52,028 nucleotides of DNA from the NCBI GenBank assembly GCA_031292775.1, contig JARLGN010000497.1, forward strand, positions 1 to 52,028, written 5' to 3'. Under the pieces are notes generated by a model that saw only the letters and a list, made by a program, of their open reading frames with translations, made no database searches and was not told the DNA's origin. Source of the DNA: Acidobacteriota bacterium (lineage in GTDB: Bacteria; Acidobacteriota; Terriglobia; UBA7540). The position numbers were made by a program, and so were the translations under genes. Positions within the stretch are counted from its first letter, which is position 1, and each line of letters opens with the position of its first letter. This document shows positions 1 through 9,915 of this stretch, piece after piece.

Positions 1-210
1 CTTCCCTGGATGTGGGCGCTGAACGGCGCGGCATCCGTGTTGGCCAGCTTCATTGCCATGGTCATCTCCACGGAATCGTCGATACGCACGTGCGTGCTTA
101 CCGGCGCCGCCTGCTACGCGCTGGGGGGAATTCTGCTCTCAGGCAGGCGCGTAGTGCCGGCCACCAAAGCAGCGGGGGTTGGTGAAGCAAGGCCCTCGGC
201 TGCACTCTAG
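1..210 (+). CDS. C-terminal fragment of a multi-TM membrane protein, possibly the membrane part of a spermidine synthase-like protein; truncated by window start
   Basis: Frame open from the window edge; hydrophobic WALNGAASVLASFIAMVIS...CYALGGILL tail; followed by stop at 210. Confidence 0.35.
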   Translation, partial: LPWMWALNGAASVLASFIAMVISTESSIRTCVLTGAACYALGGILLSGRRVVPATKAAGVGEARPSAAL

Positions 211-279
211 TTAAGCAGGCTCCCCAAGCGGGGTAATGAAATTGACGACGGACGATAGGTCGCAGTTCGCCCCGCCGCA

Positions 280-939
280 GTGAGTGACTTCATGATATCG
301 GAAGTAGATTCGCTGGCGCAGAAGGTTTGGGATTACCATCATCTGAATCACCGGATGGAGAAATCCGATGCCATTCTGGTTTTGGGCAGCCACGATCTGC
401 GCGTGGCGGAGCGAGGCGCCCAGCTCTTTCTGGAACATTGGGCGCCTTTATTGATCTTCTCGGGCGGCTTGGGGAACCTGACCCGGGAAGTATGGGACCG
501 GCCCGAGGCTGACCGCTTTGCGGAAATCGCCTTGGCAATGGGCGTGCCGCAGGATAAGATCCTGATCGAAAACCGCTCGACGAACACGGGGGAGAACGTC
601 CATTTCACCAGAGACCTTCTGGCGAAACTCCACCTCAATCCGCAAAAGTTCATCCTCGTCCAGAAACCTTACATGGAACGCCGGACCTTCGCCACGTTCA
701 AGAAAGTTTGGCCGGAGAAAGAAGCCATCGTCACTTCGCCGCAAATTTCCTTTGAAGATTATCCCACCCGGGAAATTTCCAAGCGTGAGGTTATCAATAT
801 CATGGTGGGAGATTTGCAAAGAATCCGGCTGTACCCCGCCAAGGGATTCCAGATTGCGCAGGAGATTCCGCCCGACGTTTGGGCCGCCGGCGAGAAGCTT
901 ATCGAATTGGGTTACACCCAAAACCTCATCAAGGACTGA
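280..939 (+). CDS. YdcF family (DUF218-like) protein
   Basis: 219 aa; DAILVLGSHDLRVAERGAQLF...FSGGLGN...ENRSTNTGENVHFTRDLL...KPYMERR pattern of the YdcF/DUF218 family. Confidence 0.8.
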   Translation: MSDFMISEVDSLAQKVWDYHHLNHRMEKSDAILVLGSHDLRVAERGAQLFLEHWAPLLIFSGGLGNLTREVWDRPEADRFAEIALAMGVPQDKILIENRSTNTGENVHFTRDLLAKLHLNPQKFILVQKPYMERRTFATFKKVWPEKEAIVTSPQISFEDYPTREISKREVINIMVGDLQRIRLYPAKGFQIAQEIPPDVWAAGEKLIELGYTQNLIKD

Positions 940-1353
940 GCTGTCCCCAATGTGCGCTGCCGGAGACTGGCTCATCTGGTCGGAAGTTCTGGGCAATCTC
1001 CTTTCCGACGACGCAGCAAGTAAATTGACAAATACCATGGTTTTGATTGAGTATCGTCACAGCATCCGCCGGAATTAGATGACATCACTTAAATGTCGAA
1101 ACTAAAGGTGGGTGTGCACCGGCAAAATGTGGCCATCGTACCACTTGCAATGATCGCGAAAGGGTCCAATAATGTGCCCGGTGCTTAACGCTGTTCTTTG
1201 TTCGCTCGCCACACACCTGCCCCCGAAACAAGGCCGTACTTTGCAGGTCCAAGTCGGGGGAGGAAGCCAAATTATATAAACACAGGGAAGTCCTTCCACG
1301 CTGAATGCGCACGAAAATGGGAAAGAGGAAGGACCTATATAGAGGAGAAAATC

Positions 1354-2100
1354 ATGTCATTGCCAACCGAGGTCCGAGGCGCAAAGACGCACCGGGCAAT
1401 CGTATCGCTCGTCTTGCTCACTTTAACTTTGTTACTTGTCTCGGCTCCCGCTCGTGGCGAGCAGAAGTACGTTTCGCGCTACGACCTCTTTACCGGGTAC
1501 ACATTTCTCGACAGCCCGCATGTAAGCCTTTTTGAGAATGGATTTCATTTTCAGTTTGGTGTCAGGCCCAAGCCCTGGTATTCACTAGGCTTCGACTACA
1601 GTATTTCGGGTGGTAGCTTGACGCTGACGCCCAGCCTGCTGACACCCTATTGGCAGACGCTATTAGGCGGTCAATTGCAACAATTGGCTGCGGCGGGACA
1701 ACTCCCTGCCGGTTACACCGTATCCGTACCGTCCAATTCCACCACCCAGACCTTTGCCGGCGGGCCGCAATTAGCCTATCGCCACTTCTCGAAAGTGACG
1801 CTCTTCGTTCGGCCTTCCGTTGGAATGATCCATGAGGTCGCAACCCCCCAGCCCGCGGATGCGATTTCAAAATTAATCGTCGCAGCGTTGGCGCCCACCG
1901 GACAGAAAACAAACTGGACTGTTTTTTACGGGTTCGGGGGAGGCGCCGACTTTCTCTTTTCCAAGCACGTAGGCCTGCGCGTACAGGCTGACCTGGTCTA
2001 CGATCATCTCTTCAGCGATATTTTGCAGGACGGCCGCCTCACGACCCGGTTCTCCGTGGGCCCTTGTTTCAACTTTGGGAGGAATATTAAGAAGAAGTGA
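1354..2100 (+). CDS. Outer-membrane beta-barrel-like protein with signal peptide
   Basis: ATG at 1354 after AGAGGAGAAA; signal peptide LVLLTLTLLLVSAPARG; alternating beta-barrel pattern ending RFSVGPCFNFGRNIKKK. The ORF-track start at 1198 is probably too far upstream. Confidence 0.6.
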   Translation: MSLPTEVRGAKTHRAIVSLVLLTLTLLLVSAPARGEQKYVSRYDLFTGYTFLDSPHVSLFENGFHFQFGVRPKPWYSLGFDYSISGGSLTLTPSLLTPYWQTLLGGQLQQLAAAGQLPAGYTVSVPSNSTTQTFAGGPQLAYRHFSKVTLFVRPSVGMIHEVATPQPADAISKLIVAALAPTGQKTNWTVFYGFGGGADFLFSKHVGLRVQADLVYDHLFSDILQDGRLTTRFSVGPCFNFGRNIKKK

Positions 2101-2281
2101 ATTCCGAAGAGTTGACGCGGCCATTCTTGTGATTAGGCGGTGTGGTCAGGCACGAGGCGGGGCTTCTCCCCGGCCAACAAAATTCCTCCGCAAGCGGCAG
2201 GAGGGGCGGCGTCTCCGGGATATGCCCGCGTGAGACGCAACGCCCCCCTAAACCTGATGGCATTGCACAAGGCGGAGAAAC

Positions 2282-2977
2282 TTATTGGCCAGCGGCTTGC
2301 ACCTGGTTCGCAGCGCGGGTCTGCAAGGCGTTCTGCGTGATAGCCAACTCACGCGCTAATTGATAGTTGAGCTGCGTTCCGACAGGGATGGTTAGATCCT
2401 TCCCGCGTCGGCGCATGCGGTCCACGGTAGTTGCGGTAAGCCCCACCGTAGCCCCAATAACGGGATGGGCAAATATCAAACCCAGCAGCGTGCCACCCGC
2501 GGTTCCCGCACCAATCTCTTCCAGGTCCGGCCGGCGCGAACTCGGGCCCTTCAACAACCCTTCGCTCCCCACCACCTTGACGTTGTCAGCGCCATAAGCA
2601 GTCATCAGAGTGGCGCTGAGAGGAAAGCTGCGGCCGTCTGGAAGTGTGATCTGCTCCACCGTCAAGCGCATCTGGCCAACGCCCTTAATGCGGCCAGGGT
2701 GCTCCATTAGTGTGATACGTCCGGTCAGCATCGTGCCGGCGGGGATCGCCATGTGGCCATTAATGCTCACAGGCTCCGCAACCTCAAAGGTGAAAGCATC
2801 CCCTTGGGAATTCAGTTTGGTGGTCAGAGTTTGTGTGGTGCGGCAATGGAGCATGGTACCGGCGGGAACCGAAAAGGGCTCCGGTTGTACCAGTGTTTCT
2901 GCATTTGCCAGGGAAATCCCGACAGTGGCGAGTAAAACGGCCAGCAAAGCACGCTTGACCATGTTGAACCTCCTCAA
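2282..2977 (-). CDS. Secreted hypothetical protein (signal peptide, glycine-rich hydrophobic C-terminal segment)
   Basis: 231 aa; MVKRALLAVLLATVGISLANAE signal peptide; start probably at the internal MVKR. Confidence 0.6.
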   Translation of the reverse strand: MRRFNMVKRALLAVLLATVGISLANAETLVQPEPFSVPAGTMLHCRTTQTLTTKLNSQGDAFTFEVAEPVSINGHMAIPAGTMLTGRITLMEHPGRIKGVGQMRLTVEQITLPDGRSFPLSATLMTAYGADNVKVVGSEGLLKGPSSRRPDLEEIGAGTAGGTLLGLIFAHPVIGATVGLTATTVDRMRRRGKDLTIPVGTQLNYQLARELAITQNALQTRAANQVQAAGQ

Positions 2978-3093
2978 AGGTCATTCATGGCCGGACCCTG
3001 GCGCTTTGTCCAGCTTGGGTTGATGCCCGGAAGTAGTCAAAGGGTGAGAGGGGAGACCCGCTCACAGTGACAGGGTCTCCCCGCGGAAATTTG

Positions 3094-3981
3094 CTAGTGC
3101 GCTCCCTCCGAGCGCGCTGCAACTACGGTGACACCCTTCGGAGTACTAAGGTACCCCTTCACTTGATTTGATCCTACACTATTTACCACCAACTCGTAAG
3201 GCTTTTTTGAGCCGTTCACAAAGAAGTCGACGGGGGAATTGATGGCGCAATCCCGCCTTTCCACATCCTTATCGTCTACCAGCGTATTCACGTTAAAGCG
3301 ATAGCGTTTGGGATTGGTACGCTTCAGGGTCAGGTTTACACCCGCCACTTTCGCCGGTTGGTTCTTGTTCAGGGTGAATTCAAAGTAGTCACGATCACCC
3401 AATTTGCGCAGGTATTCAATGTCATCGTGGTTGCGTGCAATGAGAGTTCCCAATTCGCTACGGGCCATACCCAAGTCTGACACCAGCGTGGTGACGGTTT
3501 TCTGGGTGCTGCTCAAGTCCGTTTTCGTCGAGGAAACATCCTGCGTCAGGGCACCGACTTGTTGCTGGTCCGCCTTCTGGTCAAGCTCTTGTTTGAGTTG
3601 CTCAGTTTGCTCGCGCTGCTGATCCTGAAGTTGCGACACCATGGTTCGCGCACGCCTAAGTTCCCCGCTCTGCGCGCCCACGCGCTTCGCTGCGGTGCCA
3701 AGCTCGATTTTGACGGCATCAAGCTCCTGCGCGTTCTGCCGCTCAATGGCTTCCAGCCGATTCGAAATCTGGTCTCGCATTTGCCCCGTCATGTCGTCTC
3801 GCAACTGGCTCTGCTGCGCGGTCAGTTGATCCCGCACCTTGTTCGTCTTACTGATCGAAACGACTTCGCCCACTGCCAGGGCGGCGAGAACGAGAAAGAT
3901 TACAATAAACGCACCGTACCCGGGTTTGGAGTTCATCTCCGCCGGTTGCACCTGATGGCCACGTTCCTCATCAATTGGCAT
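3094..3981 (-). CDS. Single-pass membrane protein with long coiled coil
   Basis: 295 aa; TM GAFIVIFLVLAALAVGEVV followed by an extended Q/E/K-rich coiled coil. Confidence 0.6.
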   Translation of the reverse strand: MPIDEERGHQVQPAEMNSKPGYGAFIVIFLVLAALAVGEVVSISKTNKVRDQLTAQQSQLRDDMTGQMRDQISNRLEAIERQNAQELDAVKIELGTAAKRVGAQSGELRRARTMVSQLQDQQREQTEQLKQELDQKADQQQVGALTQDVSSTKTDLSSTQKTVTTLVSDLGMARSELGTLIARNHDDIEYLRKLGDRDYFEFTLNKNQPAKVAGVNLTLKRTNPKRYRFNVNTLVDDKDVERRDCAINSPVDFFVNGSKKPYELVVNSVGSNQVKGYLSTPKGVTVVAARSEGAH

Positions 3982-4199
3982 GTTGGTCTCTCCCCTCCAT
4001 TTACGAAGTTGCTAAATGAAGCCACTTGATTTGCCGGCGATTGGCTTCCTCGCTGAGGAAAGGAGCACGCCGAATACCAATCGAAGCAGGCCACCATAAG
4101 GTGTTATTTATTAGTTGGTTGGCAGGAATTGAGATAAATGCCGCGGCAAGTTTCCCCGCAGATCTTACGCGCGCCAAGTAAAAAGGTATGGTCAGTTGA

Positions 4200-4255
4200 G
4201 GACACGGGACACGTGGTTCGGGACTCGGGGTTCGGAATCTTGAATCTTGAATTCT
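4200..4255. repeat. Heptamer array (8 x 7 nt, drifting unit)
   Basis: GGACACG|GGACACG|TGGTTCG|GGACTCG|GGGTTCG|GAATCTT|GAATCTT|GAATTCT, no slippage. Confidence 0.85.
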
Positions 4256-4310
4256 GAATGTCCTATTGGGAAAGCGGGCTCATGGGTTCGAGGCTTACCC
4301 AACATGCACA

Positions 4311-4373
4311 CTGCCGACTGCCTTCCGCTTACTGCCTACGCTCTGCCGCCTTATGCTTTTGCCTTCTACCTTT
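4311..4373. repeat. Degenerate heptamer array abutting or overlapping the glmU stop
   Basis: CTGCCGA|CTGCCTT|CCGCTTA|CTGCCTA|CGCTCTG|CCGCCTT|ATGCTTT|TGCCTTC|TACCTTT. Confidence 0.6.
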
Positions 4374-5751
4374 TCTTCCGTTCGCGCGCCCAGCTCTCTT
4401 TATTGACCTGATGGCTGCGGCCAATGGCGAGCGATTCCGGCGGCACATCCTTGGTAATCGTTGAGCCCGCGGCGGTGTACGCCCCCCTGCCGATGTGCAC
4501 GGGCGCCACCAGCATGTTTCCACTGCCGATGAATACTTCGTCCTCAATGGTCGTGGGATTCTTCTTTTCACCGTCGTAGTTGCAGGTGATGGTGCCGGCG
4601 CCAATATTGGTGTGCGCACCCACGGTTGCGTCGCCCAGATAGGTCAGGTGCTGGGCCTTTGCGCCCCGGCCGATAGTCGATTTTTTGATTTCCACAAAGT
4701 TGCCGATGCGCGCCTCCGGCTCTATAACCGCGCCTAAGCGCAAATGTGCGAAGGGGCCGATCGCGACACCCGCCCCGACTTCACTCTTCGTTATGACACA
4801 GGATTGCCGCACCGTGACGCCGTCGGCGAGGGTGGAATCGGTGATGGTCGAATAGGGCCCCACATGGCACCCGCTCCCTATCCGAGTTTGGCCGCGAAGG
4901 CTGACGCCGGGTTCAATAACGGTATCGGGGCCGATGACGACGTCCTCATCAATGTAAGTCGTCGCCGGATCGGCAATCGTCACGCCGTCCTTCATCAAGG
5001 TTGTGGCCTTGTGAAGACGCAGTGTTTTTTCCACCTCGGCCAGTTGCACACGGTCATTGATGCCCCACGCCTCGCCGCCCGGCGCTTCATATGCCGCAAC
5101 TTTAAGACGGTGTCGATTGAAAATTTCAACAAGGTCTGTAAGCAGATATTCCTTTTGGGCGTTCTCCCGGGACAGTTCGCCCAAGTGTGCCAGCAGGTGT
5201 TGGCGCGAGAAGCAGAGGATGCCGGTATTAACTTCACTGATTCTTTTCTGAGCCGCACTCGCCACTTTCTCTTCTACAATGGCGCGCACGCGTTTGCCAC
5301 CCACACGCACAATGCGCCCATAGCCGGTGGGGTTGTCCGGACGCATGGTGAGAATGGTGCAGGCCGCTCGCTCCTTGCAGTGTGTGGCCACCAGCGCGCT
5401 CAGTGTCTCTGGCCGAAGCAGGGGCGCGTCTCCCACCAGCGCCACCACAACACCGGTTGGGCAGCGCTCGAGTTCCGGGCGGGCGACAATCAGCGCGTGT
5501 CCGGTACCCAATTGCTCCTTCTGCTCAATAAATTCCAGCCCCTCGCGGGCAAAGGCTCTGCGCATCGCTTCCGCCTGATGGCCAATAATCATGTAAAGCC
5601 GTTCAGCCCCAGCCGCCGTGGCTGCGCGCAAAACATATTCACCCATCAAACGGCCCGCCAACGGGTGCAGCAACTTCGGATACTCCGACTTGAAACGCGT
5701 TGCCTTGCCCGCCCCCAGAATCAGGATCGAAAAACCCTCTGCCCCCATCAA
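4366..5751 (-). CDS. glmU: Bifunctional UDP-N-acetylglucosamine pyrophosphorylase / glucosamine-1-phosphate N-acetyltransferase
   Basis: 461 aa; LGAGKATRFKSEYPKLLHPLAG nucleotidyltransferase motif, hexapeptide-repeat C-terminus, NYDGEKKNPTTIEDEVFIGSGNMLVAPVHIG. Confidence 0.95.
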   Translation of the reverse strand: MMGAEGFSILILGAGKATRFKSEYPKLLHPLAGRLMGEYVLRAATAAGAERLYMIIGHQAEAMRRAFAREGLEFIEQKEQLGTGHALIVARPELERCPTGVVVALVGDAPLLRPETLSALVATHCKERAACTILTMRPDNPTGYGRIVRVGGKRVRAIVEEKVASAAQKRISEVNTGILCFSRQHLLAHLGELSRENAQKEYLLTDLVEIFNRHRLKVAAYEAPGGEAWGINDRVQLAEVEKTLRLHKATTLMKDGVTIADPATTYIDEDVVIGPDTVIEPGVSLRGQTRIGSGCHVGPYSTITDSTLADGVTVRQSCVITKSEVGAGVAIGPFAHLRLGAVIEPEARIGNFVEIKKSTIGRGAKAQHLTYLGDATVGAHTNIGAGTITCNYDGEKKNPTTIEDEVFIGSGNMLVAPVHIGRGAYTAAGSTITKDVPPESLAIGRSHQVNKESWARERKKR

Positions 5752-5978
5752 TGGCTCCTAAGTAAAGGCTGAATGTAATAGCAAAAGCCGCAGCGCACGA
5801 AGCAGATGGCATCTATAGCCAAAGGCTTTGCGATTCGCTAAGGCATTCTACGGCGTCTGGGGAGAGAAAAGCAAAAACCACCTATAATTCCCGGCTCAGC
5901 ACCACTGCGGCGCTACAGGAAAACGCATTGTCCCAAGCCACAATGCTAATATCAATGTGAGCGAACCTCAGGAGAAAA

Positions 5979-6611
5979 ATGGCAATCTTCTATTTCCTTC
6001 GGCACGGTGAAACTGCATGGAACGCGGAGGGGCGGTTGTGTGGGCGGACCGATGTTCCGCTTTCGGACGTGGGGCGGCACCAGGCGCAGTTGCTTGCTTT
6101 GCGTGTGAAGGCCCTTCCGACCGAGGCACTGTATTCAAGCCCCCTGAGCCGCGCTCTGGAAACCGCCCGCCTGGTGGGACAAGCCCTGGGGTGCGAACCG
6201 GTTGTAGACGGCCGATTATCCGAGCTCAATTATGGTGCCTGGGAAGGCAGGACTTTTGATGAAATCAAACGCACCGAGCCCGCTGTCTACCGCGCCTGGG
6301 ACGAGGACCCCGGTGAGTTGGCGCCTCCCGAGGGCGAAACGGGCGTGCACCTTATCGAGCGCGCCACCCCGTTTCTGGCCGATGTTGCGCAAAGGCATCA
6401 GAGCGGCAACGTGGTGGTGGTCTGCCACAAAACCGTATGCCGGCTGCTCGCCTGCCACATCATGGGCGTGCCGCTTGCGGAATACCGGCGCCGCATCCCG
6501 ATGGAAAATGCCGCACTGAACATCTTTGAAACCGTGGAAGGAAAATGGCGAGTGGTATCGCTAAACGATACGTCGCACCTTTCCAAACCTGCTGTGGGGA
6601 TTTCTCAGTAA
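5979..6611 (+). CDS. Histidine phosphatase family protein (phosphoglycerate mutase-like)
   Basis: 210 aa; FLRHGETAWNAEGRLCGRTDVPLS motif; second His in VVVVCHKTVCRLL. Confidence 0.9.
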   Translation: MAIFYFLRHGETAWNAEGRLCGRTDVPLSDVGRHQAQLLALRVKALPTEALYSSPLSRALETARLVGQALGCEPVVDGRLSELNYGAWEGRTFDEIKRTEPAVYRAWDEDPGELAPPEGETGVHLIERATPFLADVAQRHQSGNVVVVCHKTVCRLLACHIMGVPLAEYRRRIPMENAALNIFETVEGKWRVVSLNDTSHLSKPAVGISQ

Positions 6612-6711
6612 TAATGCCGAATTCAGCAATGTAAAGCTACGACGCAGAGAAGAGGCCTTTTGCATTCATATCTCTGCGTCTCTGCGGTGAAAAAAGTCTC
6701 GAGGTCCCGAT

Positions 6712-7866
6712 TCAGCCTTGCGCACTCCGGAAATTGATTCGGCCCTTTTCGATGGGCACGCCGCGAACCTCAATTTGGCTCAAGTCGCGCGTTCCAAGCC
6801 CCAATTGTTCCGCGAGTTTCAGGGTGCTGGCGCAGGTTTCAAAAGGCGCCGTGCCGTGATCGGCCATGGGATCAAAACCCATCAGCGCCGAACCCACAGC
6901 GTCTGTATTCACACAGTTCGTGCCCGCTATCAGCATGCCGGCATGCACAGGCCGCAGTGTATTCAGCCAAGGGCCTTCGCCGCCCGCCACGGTTTCAATG
7001 CCGTCGATCACCGCAAGATGGATGGGGCGCGCCGCCACAAGGTCGGCAGTGACACGCGGGACGCGATAGCCCGGGTCGCGCGGCGAAGTGGGATCGTTCT
7101 CCGAGGGCGCGCTACGGGAGGGCTGCCGGTCGCCCGCATGCAGCATTCCGCGGGCCCCCGACGGCACTTTGCTGGGCTCATCGATGCCGGCGTTCTCACC
7201 GTAGATCGTTGTGGGTGGAAGCCCAAAGCAGTTCTTCATCGAGAGCGTCACGCCCGCCGTCGCATGTTCTTTAAGTTTGGCCAGGGAAACAAAAACATCG
7301 CACTCTTCGTAAGCGGGATTTACGTCGTAGCCCTTGAACATCAACCCGCCGCCCGGCACGTGCAGGCGTGTGTACTTCTGTCCCGCGCCCGGATAGTTCG
7401 TGTTCACCAACTCCACGCTGGGAGCGGCGCTGGTCAAGGCGCTGGTATTCCAACCGGCTTGGGAGAGAAATTCCGCCAGCGACGATGGCTCCGAAGAGCT
7501 TTCCAGCAAGCGAATACGCCACGCTCCCGCGTTGCCCAGCAAGTGGACGAGCGCTCCCACCACATGGGGATGCACCCAATACGTCTGGGCTTGTGGCAAA
7601 CCCTTAAAACGACCCTGTGAGCTTCCGGTAAAGTTGAGCTTTATGGAAACCGTCTTGCCGTTCACGATTCGCTGCAATCCGCCCAACTGGTCAAACATTA
7701 CGGCAAGCGTGCTCGTTACTTCCGGCCCATACGTGGCACACCTGGCAATGGCCACCGGAGCGGCGGGTGCAGCTTTGGCCCATAGCCCCGACGGCGCAAG
7801 GCAGAACCCCGCAGCCGCAGCGCTTACCCCATGGATAAACTCTCGCCGATTAAGGTTTCGTTTCAT
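6712..7866 (-). CDS. DUF362 domain-containing protein with Tat signal
   Basis: 384 aa; NRREFIHGVSAAAAGFCLAPSG twin-arginine leader; VSLAKLKEHATAGVTLSMKNCFGLPP typical of DUF362. Confidence 0.8.
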   Translation of the reverse strand: MKRNLNRREFIHGVSAAAAGFCLAPSGLWAKAAPAAPVAIARCATYGPEVTSTLAVMFDQLGGLQRIVNGKTVSIKLNFTGSSQGRFKGLPQAQTYWVHPHVVGALVHLLGNAGAWRIRLLESSSEPSSLAEFLSQAGWNTSALTSAAPSVELVNTNYPGAGQKYTRLHVPGGGLMFKGYDVNPAYEECDVFVSLAKLKEHATAGVTLSMKNCFGLPPTTIYGENAGIDEPSKVPSGARGMLHAGDRQPSRSAPSENDPTSPRDPGYRVPRVTADLVAARPIHLAVIDGIETVAGGEGPWLNTLRPVHAGMLIAGTNCVNTDAVGSALMGFDPMADHGTAPFETCASTLKLAEQLGLGTRDLSQIEVRGVPIEKGRINFRSAQG

Positions 7867-7950
7867 ATAAACCTACCTTTCAGTTGTATGAGCCCTATCC
7901 GCAGGGTAAGGGAATTTGTGGCGAGATGCAATAGGAACCCAGAATAGGTT

Positions 7951-7999
7951 ACAGGGGACAGGTTTCAGGTGACAGGGGAGAGATGTCAGGTATCAGGAG
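7951..7999. repeat. Heptamer array (7 x 7 nt)
   Basis: ACAGGGG|ACAGGTT|TCAGGTG|ACAGGGG|AGAGATG|TCAGGTA|TCAGGAG. Confidence 0.85.
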
Positions 8000-8466
8000 T
8001 GGGAGCTTAGTCCGGATTTCTCACCAGGACGCGAGCCGTTTTCGCTGCCTGCCATCTCTCGTTTTGCTCCCTGCAAATGGACACTTTATCCCAGCACGAT
8101 CCCGTTTTTCATAGATTCTGTAAGTGGATTTCTTTTCCATATGTTCTCAGCTTTGGCGCAAAGAAATTCGCTTTCCTGGTCCTTTTTTTTCAACATGTTC
8201 CCCAGCTTTGGGAAGGGGCAATTCTGGCGTCCCCGATGGACACGTTGTCGCGGGCAGTTGAGGGGAATTTAGGCGTGAAAACAACATCATAAGGTGCCTT
8301 CTCATTCCGTGACCCGGAAGTAAGCACCCGCGGGCAACTGGCCCCAGCCCATCCTCGCGCCTACATTGTAGCCTATTGTCATGCCGGTGTCAAGCGAAAA
8401 TTGTCCGCGGCCCCCGCCTGGCTGTCCTCCCCAGGCACCGGATTCTGGTGGGAATTCCGGATTAGG

Positions 8467-8501
8467 GCTTTTCACTTTTGACTTTTGCACTTTGCCTTTT
8501 G
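8467..8501. repeat. Heptamer array (5 x 7 nt)
   Basis: GCTTTTC|ACTTTTG|ACTTTTG|CACTTTG|CCTTTTG. Confidence 0.75.
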
Positions 8502-8614
8502 ACTTGCTTGTGCGGCTCTTGCCGATGGGGCACATCTTCCTACCTCCCCGTTGTTGTCTCCCCCTTGTCGCGTAAAATGGGACATGATAGCTTGGCTTCT
8601 ACCACGGAGGCGTT

Positions 8615-9709
8615 ATGGATCAGCGAATCACCCAGAACATTGGCACAAGAATTCCTGTGGCAAGGATAGCTTGGACGATTGTCCTGGCGATGCTGGCAAT
8701 TGCCACGGTATCGGCCGGTCAACTCTTAGGGAAGCACTACCACAAGGCAGAGTTGATTCCGAATTACTCTGTTGTGAAGAAGATTGTGCTGGGGGGTGAC
8801 GGGGGGTGGGACTACCTCCTTTGCGACAGCGCCGCGCGCCGCCTCTACATCTCGCGCGGCACTCACGTAATGGTGGTAGATGCCGATACCTACGCCGTGG
8901 TGGGAGACATCCCCGGCACCGAAGGAGTGCACGGCATCGCGCTGGCGCCGGAATTTGGCCGCGGCTTCACCAGCAACGGCCGCTCCAACACCGTGACGAT
9001 CTTTGATCTTAAAACACTCAAAATTCTGGGGACAGCACCCACGGGCAATGGCCCTGACGCCATTATGTACGATCCTGCCTCCAAGCGCGTGTTTACCTTT
9101 AACGGCCATGGCGGCGACGCGACGGCCATCGATGCGGCTTCGGGAAAACCCGTGGGAACAGTCACTCTGGGCGGCCAGCCGGAGTTTGCCGTTGCCGACG
9201 GGCAGGGTCACATTTACAACAACCTGGAAGACAAGAGCGAACTCCTCCAAATCGATTCGCAGAAGCTCACGGTCACTGCGCGCTGGCCGTTGGCGCCGTG
9301 CGAAGCACCCTCAGGGTTGGCGATGGACATCGAACATCGCCGGCTTTTCGCCGGGTGTCATAATCAGATGATGGCAGTAGTAGATGCGGACTCCGGCAAG
9401 GTGCTGGCAACGCCAAGGATCGGCCAGGGTGTGGACGCCAACGCTTTCGATGCGGGCCTCCAATTCACCTTCAGCTCCAATGGTGACGGCACCTTGACCA
9501 TCGTTCGGGAGGACTCGCCGCAGAAGTTCAGCCCTTATGCAAACGTCGCCACCCGGCGTGGCGCGCGGACCATGGCGCTTGATCTGAAAACGCATCACGT
9601 CTTTCTGGTGACGGCGGAATTCGGCCCGCCACCGGCGCCCACGCCGGAACATCCGCACCCCCGGCCGCAAGCCATTCCCGGCACGTTTACACTGCTGGTT
9701 GTGGAATAA
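8615..9709 (+). CDS. YncE-like beta-propeller protein
   Basis: 364 aa; repeated blades (RLYISRGTHVMVVDADTYAVVGDIPGTEGVHGIALAPEFGRGFTSNGRSNTVTIFDLKTLKILGT). Confidence 0.8.
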   Translation: MDQRITQNIGTRIPVARIAWTIVLAMLAIATVSAGQLLGKHYHKAELIPNYSVVKKIVLGGDGGWDYLLCDSAARRLYISRGTHVMVVDADTYAVVGDIPGTEGVHGIALAPEFGRGFTSNGRSNTVTIFDLKTLKILGTAPTGNGPDAIMYDPASKRVFTFNGHGGDATAIDAASGKPVGTVTLGGQPEFAVADGQGHIYNNLEDKSELLQIDSQKLTVTARWPLAPCEAPSGLAMDIEHRRLFAGCHNQMMAVVDADSGKVLATPRIGQGVDANAFDAGLQFTFSSNGDGTLTIVREDSPQKFSPYANVATRRGARTMALDLKTHHVFLVTAEFGPPPAPTPEHPHPRPQAIPGTFTLLVVE

Positions 9710-9761
9710 TACAGTTGAAGCATTAGCGAATTCTGCCATCGCGCATGACGTTCGGAATCCT

Positions 9762-9869
9762 GGAGTGCGGGAACTCGCCACCGCTTTTTCTTCCACTGGC
9801 TCGTCAGCGGTTTGTGATACGCCGCGGCGAGTCGCGGCAAGGGAGAGCGGCGTCGAGTCGCGGCACTCC
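9762..9869. repeat. Imperfect inverted-repeat element between two genes
   Basis: GGAGTGCGGGAACTCG (9762-9777) versus reverse complement of CGAGTCGCGGCACTCC (9854-9869), 13/16 identical. Confidence 0.45.
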
Positions 9870-9915
9870 GAAATCGGAACATGCACGATGCAACCAACGG
9901 AAAGAGTTTAGCCAC

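Noticed and set aside
448-1038. 196-aa minus-strand ORF
   Set aside because: Antisense to the YdcF-family gene.
4744-5772. 342-aa plus-strand ORF
   Set aside because: Antisense to glmU, which has clear catalytic motifs; composition typical of GC-rich shadow ORFs.
6640-6705. CTCTGCGTCTCTGCGGTGA motif with upstream GACGCAGAGAAGAG as a mobile repeat
   Set aside because: Looks like a simple hairpin/terminator-like dispersed motif between convergent genes; not enough to claim an element.
6718-7620. 300-aa plus-strand ORF
   Set aside because: Antisense to the DUF362 gene; no recognisable motif.
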